A program made the position numbers and the translations under genes. A model generated the notes under the pieces. It made no database searches. It was not told the origin of the DNA and saw only the letters and a list, made by a program, of their open reading frames with translations. Shown here piece by piece: positions 45,812 through 55,269 of a stretch of DNA of 64,000 bases. Source of the DNA: Thalassospira lucentensis. Its GTDB lineage: Bacteria > Pseudomonadota > Alphaproteobacteria > Rhodospirillales > Thalassospiraceae. Where the stretch lies: NCBI RefSeq assembly GCF_011806425.1, contig NZ_JAATOV010000003.1, positions 496,001 to 560,000 on the forward strand. Direction: 5' to 3'. Numbering within the stretch: position 1 is the first letter of the stretch; every line of letters begins with the position of its first letter.

Positions 45812-47476
45812 TTAGCCCCCCAACTTCACGTTATCAATCCCGACAATCCTGTCGTAGCACCAGTACAGCCCAAGCACGACCACCAGAAGGATCGAGCCCA
45901 ATGCGGCCGCCAGGCCCCAGTTGAGGGAACTTGAAATGTGATAGGCAATTCGGTTTGAGATAAAGACACCACTTGTCCCACCGACGATTTCCGGCGTGAT
46001 GTAATAGCCAATGGCCAGGATAAACACCAAGATCGACCCCGCCCCAATGCCCGGCACCGATTGCGGGAAATACACCCGCCAGAAGGCCGTCCAGTTGGTC
46101 GCACCAAGCGATTTGGCCGCACGAAGGTAGCTGGGCTGAATGGTTTTCATCACCGAATAAAGCGGCAAGATCATGAAGGGCAGCAAAATATGCGTCATCG
46201 CGATAATCGTGCCCGTGGCGTTGTTCATCAAAATCAGTCGGTCCGCATCATTGACGAAGCCAAGCCAAACCAAGATTTCGTTGATCACACCTTGTTGTTG
46301 CAGCAACACCTTCCAGGCGGATGTTCGCACCAAAAGCGATGTCCAGAACGGCAACAAAACAAGGATCATCAGAAGGCTTGCAGTACGCATGGGAAGGTTT
46401 GCCAACAACCACGCCACCGGATAGCCCAAGACAACACAACTCGCCGTAATGATCAACGCCATCACCAGCGTGCGCATAAAGAGTTGCTTGTAGATTTGTT
46501 GGTTTTCAGGTTTTTCGGCGATGCCATCCGGGGTCAATTGCATATCAACAGCATTTAAGAAGTAACCCGGCGTCATGCGTGACGAGTAAAGCTGGATCGT
46601 TGACCAGACTTCCGGCGACAACCAATCTTCGTTTTCTTTGCCAAATTCGGCCCGGAACGTGGTTTGGGGGAGTTGATCGACATTGGCCACCGCGGCCTTA
46701 AGCGCATCTGCGCCAAACCCGGAATAGCTTTGAATGGCAGCAACACTATCGGGGTTAGTTAAATCCATTCCCAACGCGCCATAAACAGATTCCCATGGGT
46801 CTTCTTCGGCGACGACATCCTCGTCATCAATCGCAGTCCAGATCGCAAAATCGGTATAGGCACGCGTGGTCCAGGGCAGCATTTCGGCGATCTGCATCGA
46901 TGGGATGAAACCAACGTCGCCATCCATGCTTTCGCCAACCATGGTCGCGAACAGATCACGGCGTTCTTCCAGCAGATCTTCGCCGTCCGTGCCCGACATC
47001 ATTTCGTACCAAAAGGCACCGTCCTTAAAGTTCGGATCGATATCTTCGAGCGGGTCTTGCCATTCTTCGCCGATGTCATCAAGCCCGCGCCCGGTGGTGC
47101 GGAACAAGGATGAAAGACCGGTCATTTCATAGTTCAGACGCGACCCAAGGCGGGTATGTGTCTTGGCCTCTGAGGCCTTGAACATATCGATATAAAGGTG
47201 CCGAAAAACATCGTCATTTGGCAGCTCCCCGGTGGAGCTATCCCAATCTGCAAGGGCTTGGGTCACACCAGGAAGGGTATCAGGGACAATTTCGTTCTCG
47301 ACCGAGCGAAACAGCATGGAAAAAATCGGAACGATAAATGTCACAACCACGAAAATCAGAAGTGGCGCAATTAGCATCAGTGCGCGTAGCTTTTGCCGTA
47401 GCAAAGCCCGCCGCAAACTTTGTTTCAGTGGCCGGCCATCCGCGGCCAGTACTAATTCTTGTGTCGTATCACTCAT
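45812..47476 (-). CDS. Pot-type ABC transporter permease (PotB-like) with very large periplasmic loop
   Basis: Inner-membrane permease, 554 aa against about 285 for PotB. One TM helix lies at about 31-56, then an acidic, soluble-looking segment of roughly 275 residues (about 57-331), then the standard permease core from residue 332 (TM2 near 333-358) with a coupling loop LRAAKSLGATNWTAFWRVYFPQ (ends RAAKS and YFPQ). Homologues I recall from rhizobia have a shorter loop with a similar RLNYEMTG...RTTGR patch, which is seen here near 113-130; the rest of the loop appears to be additional. The loop would face the periplasm near the receptor. Confidence 0.88.
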   Translation of the reverse strand: MSDTTQELVLAADGRPLKQSLRRALLRQKLRALMLIAPLLIFVVVTFIVPIFSMLFRSVENEIVPDTLPGVTQALADWDSSTGELPNDDVFRHLYIDMFKASEAKTHTRLGSRLNYEMTGLSSLFRTTGRGLDDIGEEWQDPLEDIDPNFKDGAFWYEMMSGTDGEDLLEERRDLFATMVGESMDGDVGFIPSMQIAEMLPWTTRAYTDFAIWTAIDDEDVVAEEDPWESVYGALGMDLTNPDSVAAIQSYSGFGADALKAAVANVDQLPQTTFRAEFGKENEDWLSPEVWSTIQLYSSRMTPGYFLNAVDMQLTPDGIAEKPENQQIYKQLFMRTLVMALIITASCVVLGYPVAWLLANLPMRTASLLMILVLLPFWTSLLVRTSAWKVLLQQQGVINEILVWLGFVNDADRLILMNNATGTIIAMTHILLPFMILPLYSVMKTIQPSYLRAAKSLGATNWTAFWRVYFPQSVPGIGAGSILVFILAIGYYITPEIVGGTSGVFISNRIAYHISSSLNWGLAAALGSILLVVVLGLYWCYDRIVGIDNVKLGG

Positions 47477-47553
47477 TGCGCCCCCGTCAGTCCGCCATCG
47501 CGCATCGGACTGCTAATTCACACTGATAATTCAGCTTGTTTTTACTCAATGGA

Positions 47554-47581
47554 AAAAGGGGGCCGCGGGCGGCCCCCTTTT
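47554..47581 (-). terminator. hairpin between receptor and permease genes of the Pot-type operon
   Basis: Up to 13-bp stem AAAAGGGGGCCGC / GCGGCCCCCTTTT (47554-47566, 47569-47581); flanked by A and T runs. As with aapJ-aapQ, it follows the binding-protein gene and likely limits permease expression. Confidence 0.8.
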
Positions 47582-47590
47582 GTTTCGGTG

Positions 47591-48706
47591 TTATTGAGCG
47601 AGCCATGCCTGGAATTTGGCATCGATATCGTCGCGATAATCAGCCCAGAACTCGTAGTTATAAAGGAACGTGTTCTTGCTGTTTTTCGGATCGGTTGGCA
47701 TATGCGGTGCCATATCAATACCAAGTTCGGCGTGCTTACCAACAAGCGGTGCAGAAGACGCACGGGCCGGACCATAGGAGATGTATTTCGCCTGATCGGC
47801 CAAACGCTGGGTGTCGGTGGCAAAGCGCAAGAAGTCTTTGACACGGGCAAGACGGTCTTCTGGCAGACCGGCCGGGATGATCCAGCCATCAAGATCGAAC
47901 ACCTGCGCATCCCAAAGCATTGCGATTGGCTGATCCTGCTCGACAATTGCCGAGAACAGACGACCGTTATAGGTCGACCCCATGAAGACCTCGCCATCAG
48001 CCAGAAGCTGCGGGGTATCTGCGCCGGCACTCCACCAAATCACGTCGTCTTTGATGGTTGCCAGCTTATCAAGCGCCTGCTGCTGCCCTTCCGGGGTGGC
48101 AAGAACATCATAAACGTCGTCTTTGGCAACGCCGTCACAAAGAAGCGCCCATTCCATATTGTTGATTGGACGTTTTTCCAGCGAACGTTTGCCAGGATAG
48201 GTCTCGACATCAAACACATCACAGATGTCGTCTGGTGCGCTGACCCCTTCTGGGACCATATCGGTGCGGTAACCAAAGGTCGTCGAATAAACGATCTGCG
48301 GGATGAAGCAATCGCTGACCAGAAGGTCACCAAAGTCATCCTCAGCCGAGGTGCCGTCCGGGGCGGCTTCAAGCATCTCGTCTGGATCGATTTCCATCGC
48401 CAAACCTTCGTCACACAGACGCAGGGCATCGGCAGCAACGACGTCAACCAGATCCCAGGTGACGTTGTTTGCTTCGTTCATGGCGCGCAGTTTTGCAACG
48501 GCCTCGTTCGAGCTTTCATCCCAAGTGATGGTCACATCGGGATGCATTTTTTTGTAAGGCTCGGCATAAGCCGCAGTCTGACTGGCTTGATAGGCACCAC
48601 CCCAGCTTACCAGCGTCATGTTCGATGCCATGTCGTCAGCAGCAAACGAAGTACCACTGGACGCGACGAGCAGTGCGGTCACGGAAATGGAAGTAAGAAG
48701 TCGCAT
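47591..48706 (-). CDS. Pot-type ABC transporter substrate-binding protein
   Basis: Periplasmic receptor of the spermidine/putrescine type, 371 aa. AGGGAG lies seven bases before the start, and the signal peptide ends near GTSFA. The mature start reads MTLVSWGGAYQASQTAAYAEPY, the PotD/PotF family pattern, with LMGSTYNGR-like (EVFMGSTYNGR) in the second lobe. Four cysteines (RLCDEG, SDCFIP, DICDVF, LLCDGV) could form disulfides. The ligand may be a polyamine, an opine, or another small cation; acidic residues are plentiful. Confidence 0.88.
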   Translation of the reverse strand: MRLLTSISVTALLVASSGTSFAADDMASNMTLVSWGGAYQASQTAAYAEPYKKMHPDVTITWDESSNEAVAKLRAMNEANNVTWDLVDVVAADALRLCDEGLAMEIDPDEMLEAAPDGTSAEDDFGDLLVSDCFIPQIVYSTTFGYRTDMVPEGVSAPDDICDVFDVETYPGKRSLEKRPINNMEWALLCDGVAKDDVYDVLATPEGQQQALDKLATIKDDVIWWSAGADTPQLLADGEVFMGSTYNGRLFSAIVEQDQPIAMLWDAQVFDLDGWIIPAGLPEDRLARVKDFLRFATDTQRLADQAKYISYGPARASSAPLVGKHAELGIDMAPHMPTDPKNSKNTFLYNYEFWADYRDDIDAKFQAWLAQ

Positions 48707-48789
48707 GTAAATGCTCCCTGATTGTTGCCCGGACTATTGATTAAGGAAGGCACCCGGGCGTACCGATCCTGTTTGCCTGCGATGGGTCG

Positions 48790-49890
48790 TCACGCGTCAA
48801 GCGCGCGGCAATCCTCTGCAAGCCAGCCAATTTCGATTTGTTGGCCGCGATTTAAGCGCACTTGATCGGGTGCGTTTCTTGTTTTGATAATAAAGTCGTC
48901 ATTGCCCGCGACACGCAAACGTGTGCGGAAAATGTCGCCCATATAGATGAACTCCAGCACCTCTGCCTTAAGGGTGTGGGCATCTTCGTGCAGACGATCA
49001 CGATTATATTCAACGCGTTCAGGACGGATCGACACGCGGGTACGTTCGCCCACTTCGCTGACATTGACCGGTACCGCGTCAATGACCTCGCCGCCATCAA
49101 GGGTGACCACGCATGTGTTGCCACGGATTTCCTTGATGACACCTTCAAGTGTGTTGTTCTCGCCGATGAACTGCGCAACAAAGCTGTTTTCCGGGGTTTC
49201 GTAAAGCTGATCTGGCGGTGCAAGCTGCTGAATACGGCCATCGTCAAACACGGCAACCCGGTCTGACATCGTCAGGGCCTCGGTCTGGTCGTGGGTGACG
49301 TAAACGGTGGTGATGCCCAGTTGGTGCGCCAGATAGGTAATTTCGAACTGCATCTTTTCACGCAGTTGCTTATCAAGTGCGCCAAGCGGTTCATCCATCA
49401 GAACCAATTCCGGCTCAAACACAAGTGCGCGGGCCAAAGCCACACGTTGCTGCTGACCACCTGACAACTGGGCCGGACGACGACCGCCAAAATCACCCAT
49501 TTCGACCATATCGAGGGCTCTTTTGACTTTTTCTTCGCGCTCCGCCTTGCCAAGTTTGCGAACTTCGAGCGGGAAGGAAAGGTTTTCGGCAATGGTCATA
49601 TGCGGGAACAACGCATAGTTCTGAAACACCATGCCAATGCCACGCTTGTGCGGCGGAATGTTGTTGATCGAAACGCCACCCAGGCGAATATCGCCATGTG
49701 TTGCAGTTTCAAACCCGGCAAGCATCATAAGACAGGTTGTCTTACCCGACCCTGACGGGCCAAGCATCGTCAGGAATTCACCCTTTGGCATTGATAAATT
49801 GAGATCTTTCACGACGAGCGTTTCGCCATCGTAGCTTTTTTGTACACGTTCGAATTCAACAAACGCGTCGTTGGTTGCACCGTCGGTCAA
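48790..49890 (-). CDS. Pot-type ABC transporter ATP-binding protein (PotA-like)
   Basis: ATPase of the polyamine/opine importer class, 366 aa. No ATG is available; TTG at 49890 has GGGGGT eight bases upstream, a TTG two codons earlier is the alternative. Walker A GPSGSGKTT, Q-loop VFQNYALFPHM, signature [15 protein letters not shown], Walker B LMDEPLGALDKQL and H-loop VTHDQTEA are all intact, followed by a C-terminal TOBE domain (SIRPERVEYN). It is first in the minus-strand operon potA-receptor-potB-potC. Confidence 0.92.
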   Translation of the reverse strand: MTDGATNDAFVEFERVQKSYDGETLVVKDLNLSMPKGEFLTMLGPSGSGKTTCLMMLAGFETATHGDIRLGGVSINNIPPHKRGIGMVFQNYALFPHMTIAENLSFPLEVRKLGKAEREEKVKRALDMVEMGDFGGRRPAQLSGGQQQRVALARALVFEPELVLMDEPLGALDKQLREKMQFEITYLAHQLGITTVYVTHDQTEALTMSDRVAVFDDGRIQQLAPPDQLYETPENSFVAQFIGENNTLEGVIKEIRGNTCVVTLDGGEVIDAVPVNVSEVGERTRVSIRPERVEYNRDRLHEDAHTLKAEVLEFIYMGDIFRTRLRVAGNDDFIIKTRNAPDQVRLNRGQQIEIGWLAEDCRALDA

Positions 49891-49938
49891 GCCCAAATAC
49901 CCCCTGTTTTACCTTTATTCATTTTGAGGTCCTTTTTC

Positions 49939-49979
49939 GCACAATTTTTGTGCTTTTTTGTTTGTTGCTCAAATTTTGA
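49939..49979. promoter_or_regulatory. paired dyads upstream of the Pot-type operon
   Basis: GCACAA-ttt-TTGTGC (49939-49953) and TCAAA-t-TTTGA (49969-49979) lie 49-89 bases upstream of the potA-like start in an AT-rich 294-base divergent region shared with ruvX. They could be regulator sites; none can be named. Confidence 0.35.
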
Positions 49980-50184
49980 ATGAATGTATTAGAACAAACA
50001 TGCCCATACAGTTCAACCCAAAGAAATGTTTCAACACAGAACCATTGCGACAATTGCCAATAACAATCGCACACCAAACAGGATTAAACGGCACTTTGCC
50101 GGTGCGCGCAGCTATGCATCGAAAGATGGGCAACATGATTGCTTTGCGCTGGCATTTTGGCGTTAACGCCCCTATAAGGTCGCC

Positions 50185-50721
50185 ATGATTTGCAATGACA
50201 CACAGGAATTGCTGCGGTGCCTGACACCAGCAGCGCGCGTTTTGGGGCTAGACCTTGGCACCAAAACCATTGGCGTGGCCCTTTCAGATGTTGGGCTTCA
50301 GATCGCATCACCTTATGAGCTGATCTCGCGGAAGAAATTCACCCGCGATATCGCGCAGCTGTCGTCGATCGTCACCAAACAGAATGTTGGGGGGATTGTG
50401 ATTGGCTTCCCGCGCGAACTTGATGGCTCCATCGGCAAGGCATGCCACCGGGTTTATGCCTTTATCGATGAGATGGAAAAATACATCGATCTGCCGGTTC
50501 TGATGTGGGACGAACGTCTTTCAACCACAGCTGTTGAACGCGTATTGATCGGCGAAGTCGATATGACGCGTAAACGCCGTGCGGAAGTTGTCGATAAAAC
50601 CGCTGCCGCGTATATCCTGCAAGGCGCACTTGATAACCTTAATCGTCATACCGATCCGGGCGAAAATGCCGTCCCGGACGAAGAAGAAGACGATTTTGAT
50701 GCGGGCGACGAAGAAGAATAA
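50185..50721 (+). CDS. ruvX: Holliday junction resolvase-like nuclease RuvX (YqgF)
   Basis: RNase H-fold protein involved in processing of rRNA 5' ends and possibly Holliday junctions; 178 aa. The core begins VLGLDLGTKTIGVALSD (first active-site aspartate), followed by IVIGFPRELDGS and WDERLSTTAVERVLI with the second and third acidic residues. The C-terminal 20 residues are strongly acidic (DEEEDDFDAGDEEE), outside the normal domain. Next to ruvX, pyrB is often found in alphaproteobacteria; here a VOC gene and an AEC gene intervene. Confidence 0.92.
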   Translation: MICNDTQELLRCLTPAARVLGLDLGTKTIGVALSDVGLQIASPYELISRKKFTRDIAQLSSIVTKQNVGGIVIGFPRELDGSIGKACHRVYAFIDEMEKYIDLPVLMWDERLSTTAVERVLIGEVDMTRKRRAEVVDKTAAAYILQGALDNLNRHTDPGENAVPDEEEDDFDAGDEEE

Positions 50722-50787
50722 GTCTTCCGCCCTGCCCTTTGGTGACAGCACCTTGCATCAAGGCCCGCACCACTGCACAGAATAATC

Positions 50788-50820
50788 AAAGCTGCCTGAG
50801 ATTTCTTCAGGCAGCTTTTT
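50788..50820. terminator. bidirectional terminator between ruvX and the VOC gene
   Basis: Twelve-bp stem AAAGCTGCCTGA / TCAGGCAGCTTT (50788-50799, 50807-50818), T run into the stop codon of the minus-strand gene. Confidence 0.88.
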
Positions 50821-51635
50821 TATTTGCCGGAAATCACAACCATCACGCCAAAGAATTTCGATGGTGGCAGGATCAGTTTGTCTTTTTTGGCAATCGCGCC
50901 AAACGATTTGGCGGCATCGGCGATTTTTGCCATGTCGTCGACAATCAATTCAAACCCGGCAAAGCCATCGGTCGAAAAATCCGGATCATCAATGCCGTAT
51001 TTATCAATTAATTCATCGGCATGCAGCGATTCGATCACGGTATCGACCTCAATCGCCTCGTAAAATTCGCGTACCGCATCCGCCGCCCAGTGCGACAAAA
51101 GAACCTTGCCGATCTTTCGCGCGGTGTTTTCATGCGTCTGATATTCTGGAAAATAGAAATTCTGAGATGGGTGCCGGTGCTGACAGACAAAGCTGACCGC
51201 ATTGCGCAGCAGCGGATGAATGGCAAATGCCAACGAAAACGCCAGGCTGACATCATCGCCCTGCGGGGTTTTGCCATCGCGTTCGAAGTCAAACACACGC
51301 GGCACAGCAGCCCCCGCCGCAATGAAATCGTCGCGATCCTTTTGCGCATCCCGTGATTGCAAAGCCAGCATCGACATGCCTTCGCGGTGACGCAGGTAAT
51401 CGCGGTTATAGACCGCAAAGGAAAACGGTGCGGATATGTCGGTTTCGTTAATTTTGGCCGGTTCAACCACGGACAGCAATTCAATATACATGCCATCAAG
51501 CTGGATCAGCGCATTGCCCGTGCCAAAGGGATGTGTCGCCCGCGGAGTTACCGTAAAGCCAAGCTTGCCATAGGCAGCAATCGCCGCATCAAGATCATTT
51601 ACACATAAGACAAGATGATCAATTGCACGCGACAT
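50820..51635 (-). CDS. VOC (glyoxalase-like) family protein
   Basis: 271 aa, start at MSRAIDHLVLCVNDLDAAIA. The N-terminal beta-alpha-beta-beta-beta unit (IDHLVLCVNDLD...LIQLDGMYIELLS) is the glyoxalase_3-like type, and a second, divergent copy follows from about residue 140 (HQHRHPSQNFYFPEYQTHEN). Histidines and a glutamate (His7, Glu53, His145 region) could hold a metal. The reaction is not known. It is a single-gene unit bounded by terminators. Confidence 0.8.
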   Translation of the reverse strand: MSRAIDHLVLCVNDLDAAIAAYGKLGFTVTPRATHPFGTGNALIQLDGMYIELLSVVEPAKINETDISAPFSFAVYNRDYLRHREGMSMLALQSRDAQKDRDDFIAAGAAVPRVFDFERDGKTPQGDDVSLAFSLAFAIHPLLRNAVSFVCQHRHPSQNFYFPEYQTHENTARKIGKVLLSHWAADAVREFYEAIEVDTVIESLHADELIDKYGIDDPDFSTDGFAGFELIVDDMAKIADAAKSFGAIAKKDKLILPPSKFFGVMVVISGK

Positions 51636-51887
51636 TGGCGTCCCCTTAATGGCGGTATTGGCAGCGTATACCGTGCTTTCAATTGAAATTACATAACATT
51701 TTAAGCAATATAATTCCTGTGTTGGTTATCACAGTCTTATAGCATCGGCAAAGAACAACAACGCCCCACCACACCCAATTTTTTAAATTCAAAGCCGAAA
51801 ACAAGCTATTGTTTTCTAATTACAAACCATCCGTTTAAGGTCACCCGACCAACATCCTTTTCACCGCGGTTTGCGCAAGGACATTTG

Positions 51888-52811
51888 ATGATTGCCATCC
51901 TTTCGGCCCTTCTTCCGACATTTGCCCTGATCATTTTGGGATTTGGGTTGCGGCAACGCCAATTTCTGCCTGATGCGTTTTGGCCGGGTGCTGAAAAGCT
52001 GACCTATTTCGTGACCTTCCCGGCCCTTTTGTTTTCCAATACCGCCAAGGCCGATCTTGGCAGCTTGCCGCTTTTTGGGATTGCCGCGGCGATTCTGGGC
52101 ACGGTTGCGATTTGTGCGATCCTGATCGTTGCGATCAAGCCGGTTTTAAAGGTCCGTCCAGCGGCATTTTCATCGCTGTTTCAAGGGGCAATTCGCCCAA
52201 ATACCTATATCGGGCTTGCGGTAGCAGCCGCGCTTTTGGGGGATAATGGCCTGACAGTAACGGCACTTTGCGTTGCACTGGTAGTGCCAAGTGTGAATGT
52301 GTTGTCAGTTCTGGCCTGTGCACATTGGGGCGATAATGATCGCAAAACCGGCGTCGTATCGCTGTTGCGCGATGTGATTAAAAATCCGCTTTTAATGGCC
52401 TGCGTGCTTGGCAGTCTTGTGAATGTTATGGGGTTTGGCCTGCCGCCGGTGATTGGGCCGTTTTTAGAAGTTCTTGGGCGTGCGGCCCTACCGATTGGGT
52501 TGCTTGCGGTTGGTGCCGGGCTTGATTTGACGGCGGCACGACGCGCAGGCATTCCGGTGGGGCTTTCGACCCTTGGCAAGCTTGCGATCAGCCCCGCCAT
52601 CGCAGCAGGGCTTTGTATGGTATTTGGTGTGCCCAGCGCAGATATGGCGGCAGTTGTGCTTTATGCAGCATTACCGTGCTCGGCCAGTGCCTATGTTCTT
52701 GCCCGCCTGATGGGGGGCGATGCACAGATGATGGCCAGCATCATTACCGTTCATACACTGGTGGCAATTGGCAGCATGCCGATCATCGCCATTTTGGTGC
52801 ATGCGGTTTAA
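51888..52811 (+). CDS. AEC (auxin efflux carrier) family transporter
   Basis: Inner-membrane carrier, 307 aa, about ten TM helices in two inverted halves. The ATG at 51888 has AAGGA six bases upstream; a TTG one codon earlier is less likely. Signature segments are LLPTFALIILGFGLRQRQF at the N-terminus, NTYIGLAVAAALLG in the middle and the C-terminal half with PCSASAYVLARLMGGD. Related proteins (YfdV, MdcF) move malonate and other small anions; the substrate here is unknown. The 252 bases before it are AT-rich and without a gene. Confidence 0.9.
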   Translation: MIAILSALLPTFALIILGFGLRQRQFLPDAFWPGAEKLTYFVTFPALLFSNTAKADLGSLPLFGIAAAILGTVAICAILIVAIKPVLKVRPAAFSSLFQGAIRPNTYIGLAVAAALLGDNGLTVTALCVALVVPSVNVLSVLACAHWGDNDRKTGVVSLLRDVIKNPLLMACVLGSLVNVMGFGLPPVIGPFLEVLGRAALPIGLLAVGAGLDLTAARRAGIPVGLSTLGKLAISPAIAAGLCMVFGVPSADMAAVVLYAALPCSASAYVLARLMGGDAQMMASIITVHTLVAIGSMPIIAILVHAV

Positions 52812-52968
52812 GGGCTGACCTTTCGCATCATCCTCATCGTCCAACGGATTAGAAAACTTGACCATCGGGTCAAGAAAAAGGCACTGTCACGGGGCAATAT
52901 TTACCTTTTCGTGACCGGACCAATTGGGTATGCTCCGCGCGAAATTCTTCTAGGATCACCCAAGGAAA

Positions 52969-53949
52969 ATGTGCAACGCCATGAGCGTCATGGGACCAGC
53001 GGCGGATCATTATCCGCACCCACACCTCCTCGGCATCGAGGGTCTTACCCCCGGGGAAATCACCCTTATTCTTGATCGGGCACAGCATTACGCGGAAAAG
53101 AACCGCTCTGCGGACAAGACCAGCAATATTCTGGCCGGTGCGACGGTTGTTAACCTGTTTTACGAAAATTCCACCCGTACCCTGACCTCGTTTGAGCTTG
53201 CAGCCAAACGTCTGGGGGCGGACGTCATTAACATGACGGTCGGAACAAGTTCGGTCAAAAAGGGGGAAACCCTGATTGATACGGCAATGACATTGAATGC
53301 AATGAACCCGGACGCGCTTGTGGTCCGCCATGGTGACAGTGGCGCGGTCAAACTGCTCAGCGAAAAGGTAAATTGCGCGGTTCTAAATGCCGGTGATGGA
53401 CGCCACGAGCACCCGACACAGGCATTGCTTGATGCGTTGACCATTCGCCGCCACAAGGGACGCCTGCATCGCCTGAATGTTGCGATTTGCGGCGACATTG
53501 CCCATTCACGGGTCGCACGATCAAACATCTTGTTGCTTAACACCATGGGATCGCGAGTGCGCCTTGTCGCGCCGCCAACCCTTATTCCGTCGAAAATCGA
53601 CCGGATGGGTGTTGAAATCTTCCACAATATGGAAGAAGGCCTGAAAGACTGCGACATCGTCATGATGCTGCGCCTGCAGCTCGAACGTATGGAAGGCAGC
53701 TTTATCCCATCCGTGCGCGAATATTTCCATTTCCACGGTCTGGATCGCGCCAAATTGGCAAATGCCAAACCCGACGCACTGATCATGCATCCCGGCCCGA
53801 TGAACCGCGGCGTTGAAATCGACAGTGAAGTGGCCGATGACGTCGAACGATCGGTTATTCGCGAACAGGTCGAAATGGGGGTTGCTGTTCGGATGGCAAC
53901 GCTTGAGATGCTTGTCCAGAACCACAGAAAGATGGGAGGTCAGGCATGA
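52969..53949 (+). CDS. pyrB: aspartate carbamoyltransferase, catalytic subunit
   Basis: Condenses carbamoyl phosphate with aspartate in de novo pyrimidine synthesis; 326 aa if the first ATG is used. An AAGGA sits only two bases before this ATG; ATG at 52981 ([18 protein letters not shown]) is 14 bases away, so the start is uncertain by four residues. The carbamoyl-phosphate motif is [34 protein letters not shown] lies in the middle, and [12 protein letters not shown] plus [11 protein letters not shown] complete the active site. No pyrI regulatory chain is seen. Stop overlaps the next start by four bases. Confidence 0.96.
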   Translation: MCNAMSVMGPAADHYPHPHLLGIEGLTPGEITLILDRAQHYAEKNRSADKTSNILAGATVVNLFYENSTRTLTSFELAAKRLGADVINMTVGTSSVKKGETLIDTAMTLNAMNPDALVVRHGDSGAVKLLSEKVNCAVLNAGDGRHEHPTQALLDALTIRRHKGRLHRLNVAICGDIAHSRVARSNILLLNTMGSRVRLVAPPTLIPSKIDRMGVEIFHNMEEGLKDCDIVMMLRLQLERMEGSFIPSVREYFHFHGLDRAKLANAKPDALIMHPGPMNRGVEIDSEVADDVERSVIREQVEMGVAVRMATLEMLVQNHRKMGGQA

Positions 53950-55268
53950 ACCCCGCCATTCGCGCCAAAGGGGCTGGCAACAAGGCATTTGTGAATGCCC
54001 GCCTGATTGACCCGGCCAACCAAACCGATACCGTCGGCGGTATTCTGATCCAGGATGACAAAATCCTAAAAAGCGGTGCGGATGTTACCGCCGATACCGT
54101 GCCCGATGGATATTTGGTAACCGACCTTAACGGCGCATGCTTGGCACCGGGTCTGGTCGACATGCGCGCGCAATTGCGTGAGCCGGGATTTGAGCACCAA
54201 GAAACCATCGAAACCGCTGGAAAATCGGCGGCCACCGGTGGCATTACAACCATCATCGCCCTTCCCAACACCGACCCGGTGATTGACGATGTGGCCGGTG
54301 TTGAATTCATCGCCCGGCGCGCACGTAAGGTTGGTCTGGCAAAAGTATTTGTCTATGGCGCGGTATCAAAAGGCATCGAAGGCAAGGAAATTACCGAGCT
54401 TGGCCTTTTGCACCAGGCCGGTGCAGTTGCATTTTGCGATGGCATCCAAACCATTTCCAGCGCGCGCCTTTTGCGTCAGGCATTGGCATATTCAACCTTC
54501 TTTGACGGCATGATCGTCCAGCATCCCGAGGAACCTGAACTTTCCAAGGGTGCGGCGATGAACAGTGGCGAACTTGCCACCCGTCTTGGCCTTTCGGGTG
54601 TTTCACCCCTGGCCGAGGTTATTCAGATCGAGCGCGATTTGCGTCTTGTTGAAATGACGGGCGGGCGTTTGCACTTTGCCCATATTTCGACGGGTGAATC
54701 GGTTGAAGTCATCCGCAAGGCAAAAAAACGCGGCCTTAAAGTCACCTGTGACACGGCACCGTTTTACTTTGCACTGAATGAAAATGCGGTGTCCGATTAC
54801 CGTACATTTGCCAAACTTTCCCCGCCCCTTCGATCCGAAGATGACCGTCAGGCGATTGTTGCGGGCCTTGCTGATGGGACGATTGATGCGATTGCATCGG
54901 ACCATAATCCGCAAGATGTCGATTCAAAACGCCTGCCCTTTGCGCAGGCCGCCGCCGGTGGCGTTGGATTTGAAACACTTCTGCCCATCGCGTTGGAACT
55001 TTACCACAACGGGCACATGTCGTTGCTTGAGGTCATTACGAAACTGACCCATGTTCCGGCGGGTCTTGTTCGGGTTAAGGGTGCAGGTACGCTTGAAGAT
55101 GGTACCGCCGCCGATCTGGTGATTTTCGATCCGGACCGTCCGTGGAAAATCGATCCCTACCAGTTCCAATCGAAATCAAAAAACTCGCCCTTTGACGGAC
55201 GTCTGACACAGGGCCGCGTTTTGCGCACCCTGATTGATGGCCGCGAAGTGTTTACAGAAGGTGCCTGA
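53946..55268 (+). CDS. dihydroorotase homologue lacking metal ligands (PyrC', ATCase partner)
   Basis: 440 aa, amidohydrolase fold. The metal-binding HxH of active dihydroorotases (as in VDLHVHLREPG) is [11 protein letters not shown] here, so both histidines are replaced, by Arg74 and Gln76. The second-site region normally rich in histidine (TPHH) reads TAPFYF near residue 268. Still present are the SKG lysine region ([12 protein letters not shown]), FAHISTGES and the ASDHN aspartate near 318. Such inactive dihydroorotases are known from Pseudomonas, where they bind PyrB and are needed for its activity. An active pyrC should exist elsewhere. Coupled to pyrB by ATGA. Confidence 0.92.
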   Translation: MNPAIRAKGAGNKAFVNARLIDPANQTDTVGGILIQDDKILKSGADVTADTVPDGYLVTDLNGACLAPGLVDMRAQLREPGFEHQETIETAGKSAATGGITTIIALPNTDPVIDDVAGVEFIARRARKVGLAKVFVYGAVSKGIEGKEITELGLLHQAGAVAFCDGIQTISSARLLRQALAYSTFFDGMIVQHPEEPELSKGAAMNSGELATRLGLSGVSPLAEVIQIERDLRLVEMTGGRLHFAHISTGESVEVIRKAKKRGLKVTCDTAPFYFALNENAVSDYRTFAKLSPPLRSEDDRQAIVAGLADGTIDAIASDHNPQDVDSKRLPFAQAAAGGVGFETLLPIALELYHNGHMSLLEVITKLTHVPAGLVRVKGAGTLEDGTAADLVIFDPDRPWKIDPYQFQSKSKNSPFDGRLTQGRVLRTLIDGREVFTEGA

Positions 55269-55269
55269 A

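Noticed and set aside
47459-48721. 420-codon open frame antisense to the Pot-type receptor gene
   Set aside because: It is a shadow of the well-supported receptor gene: no start context and no recognisable protein features.
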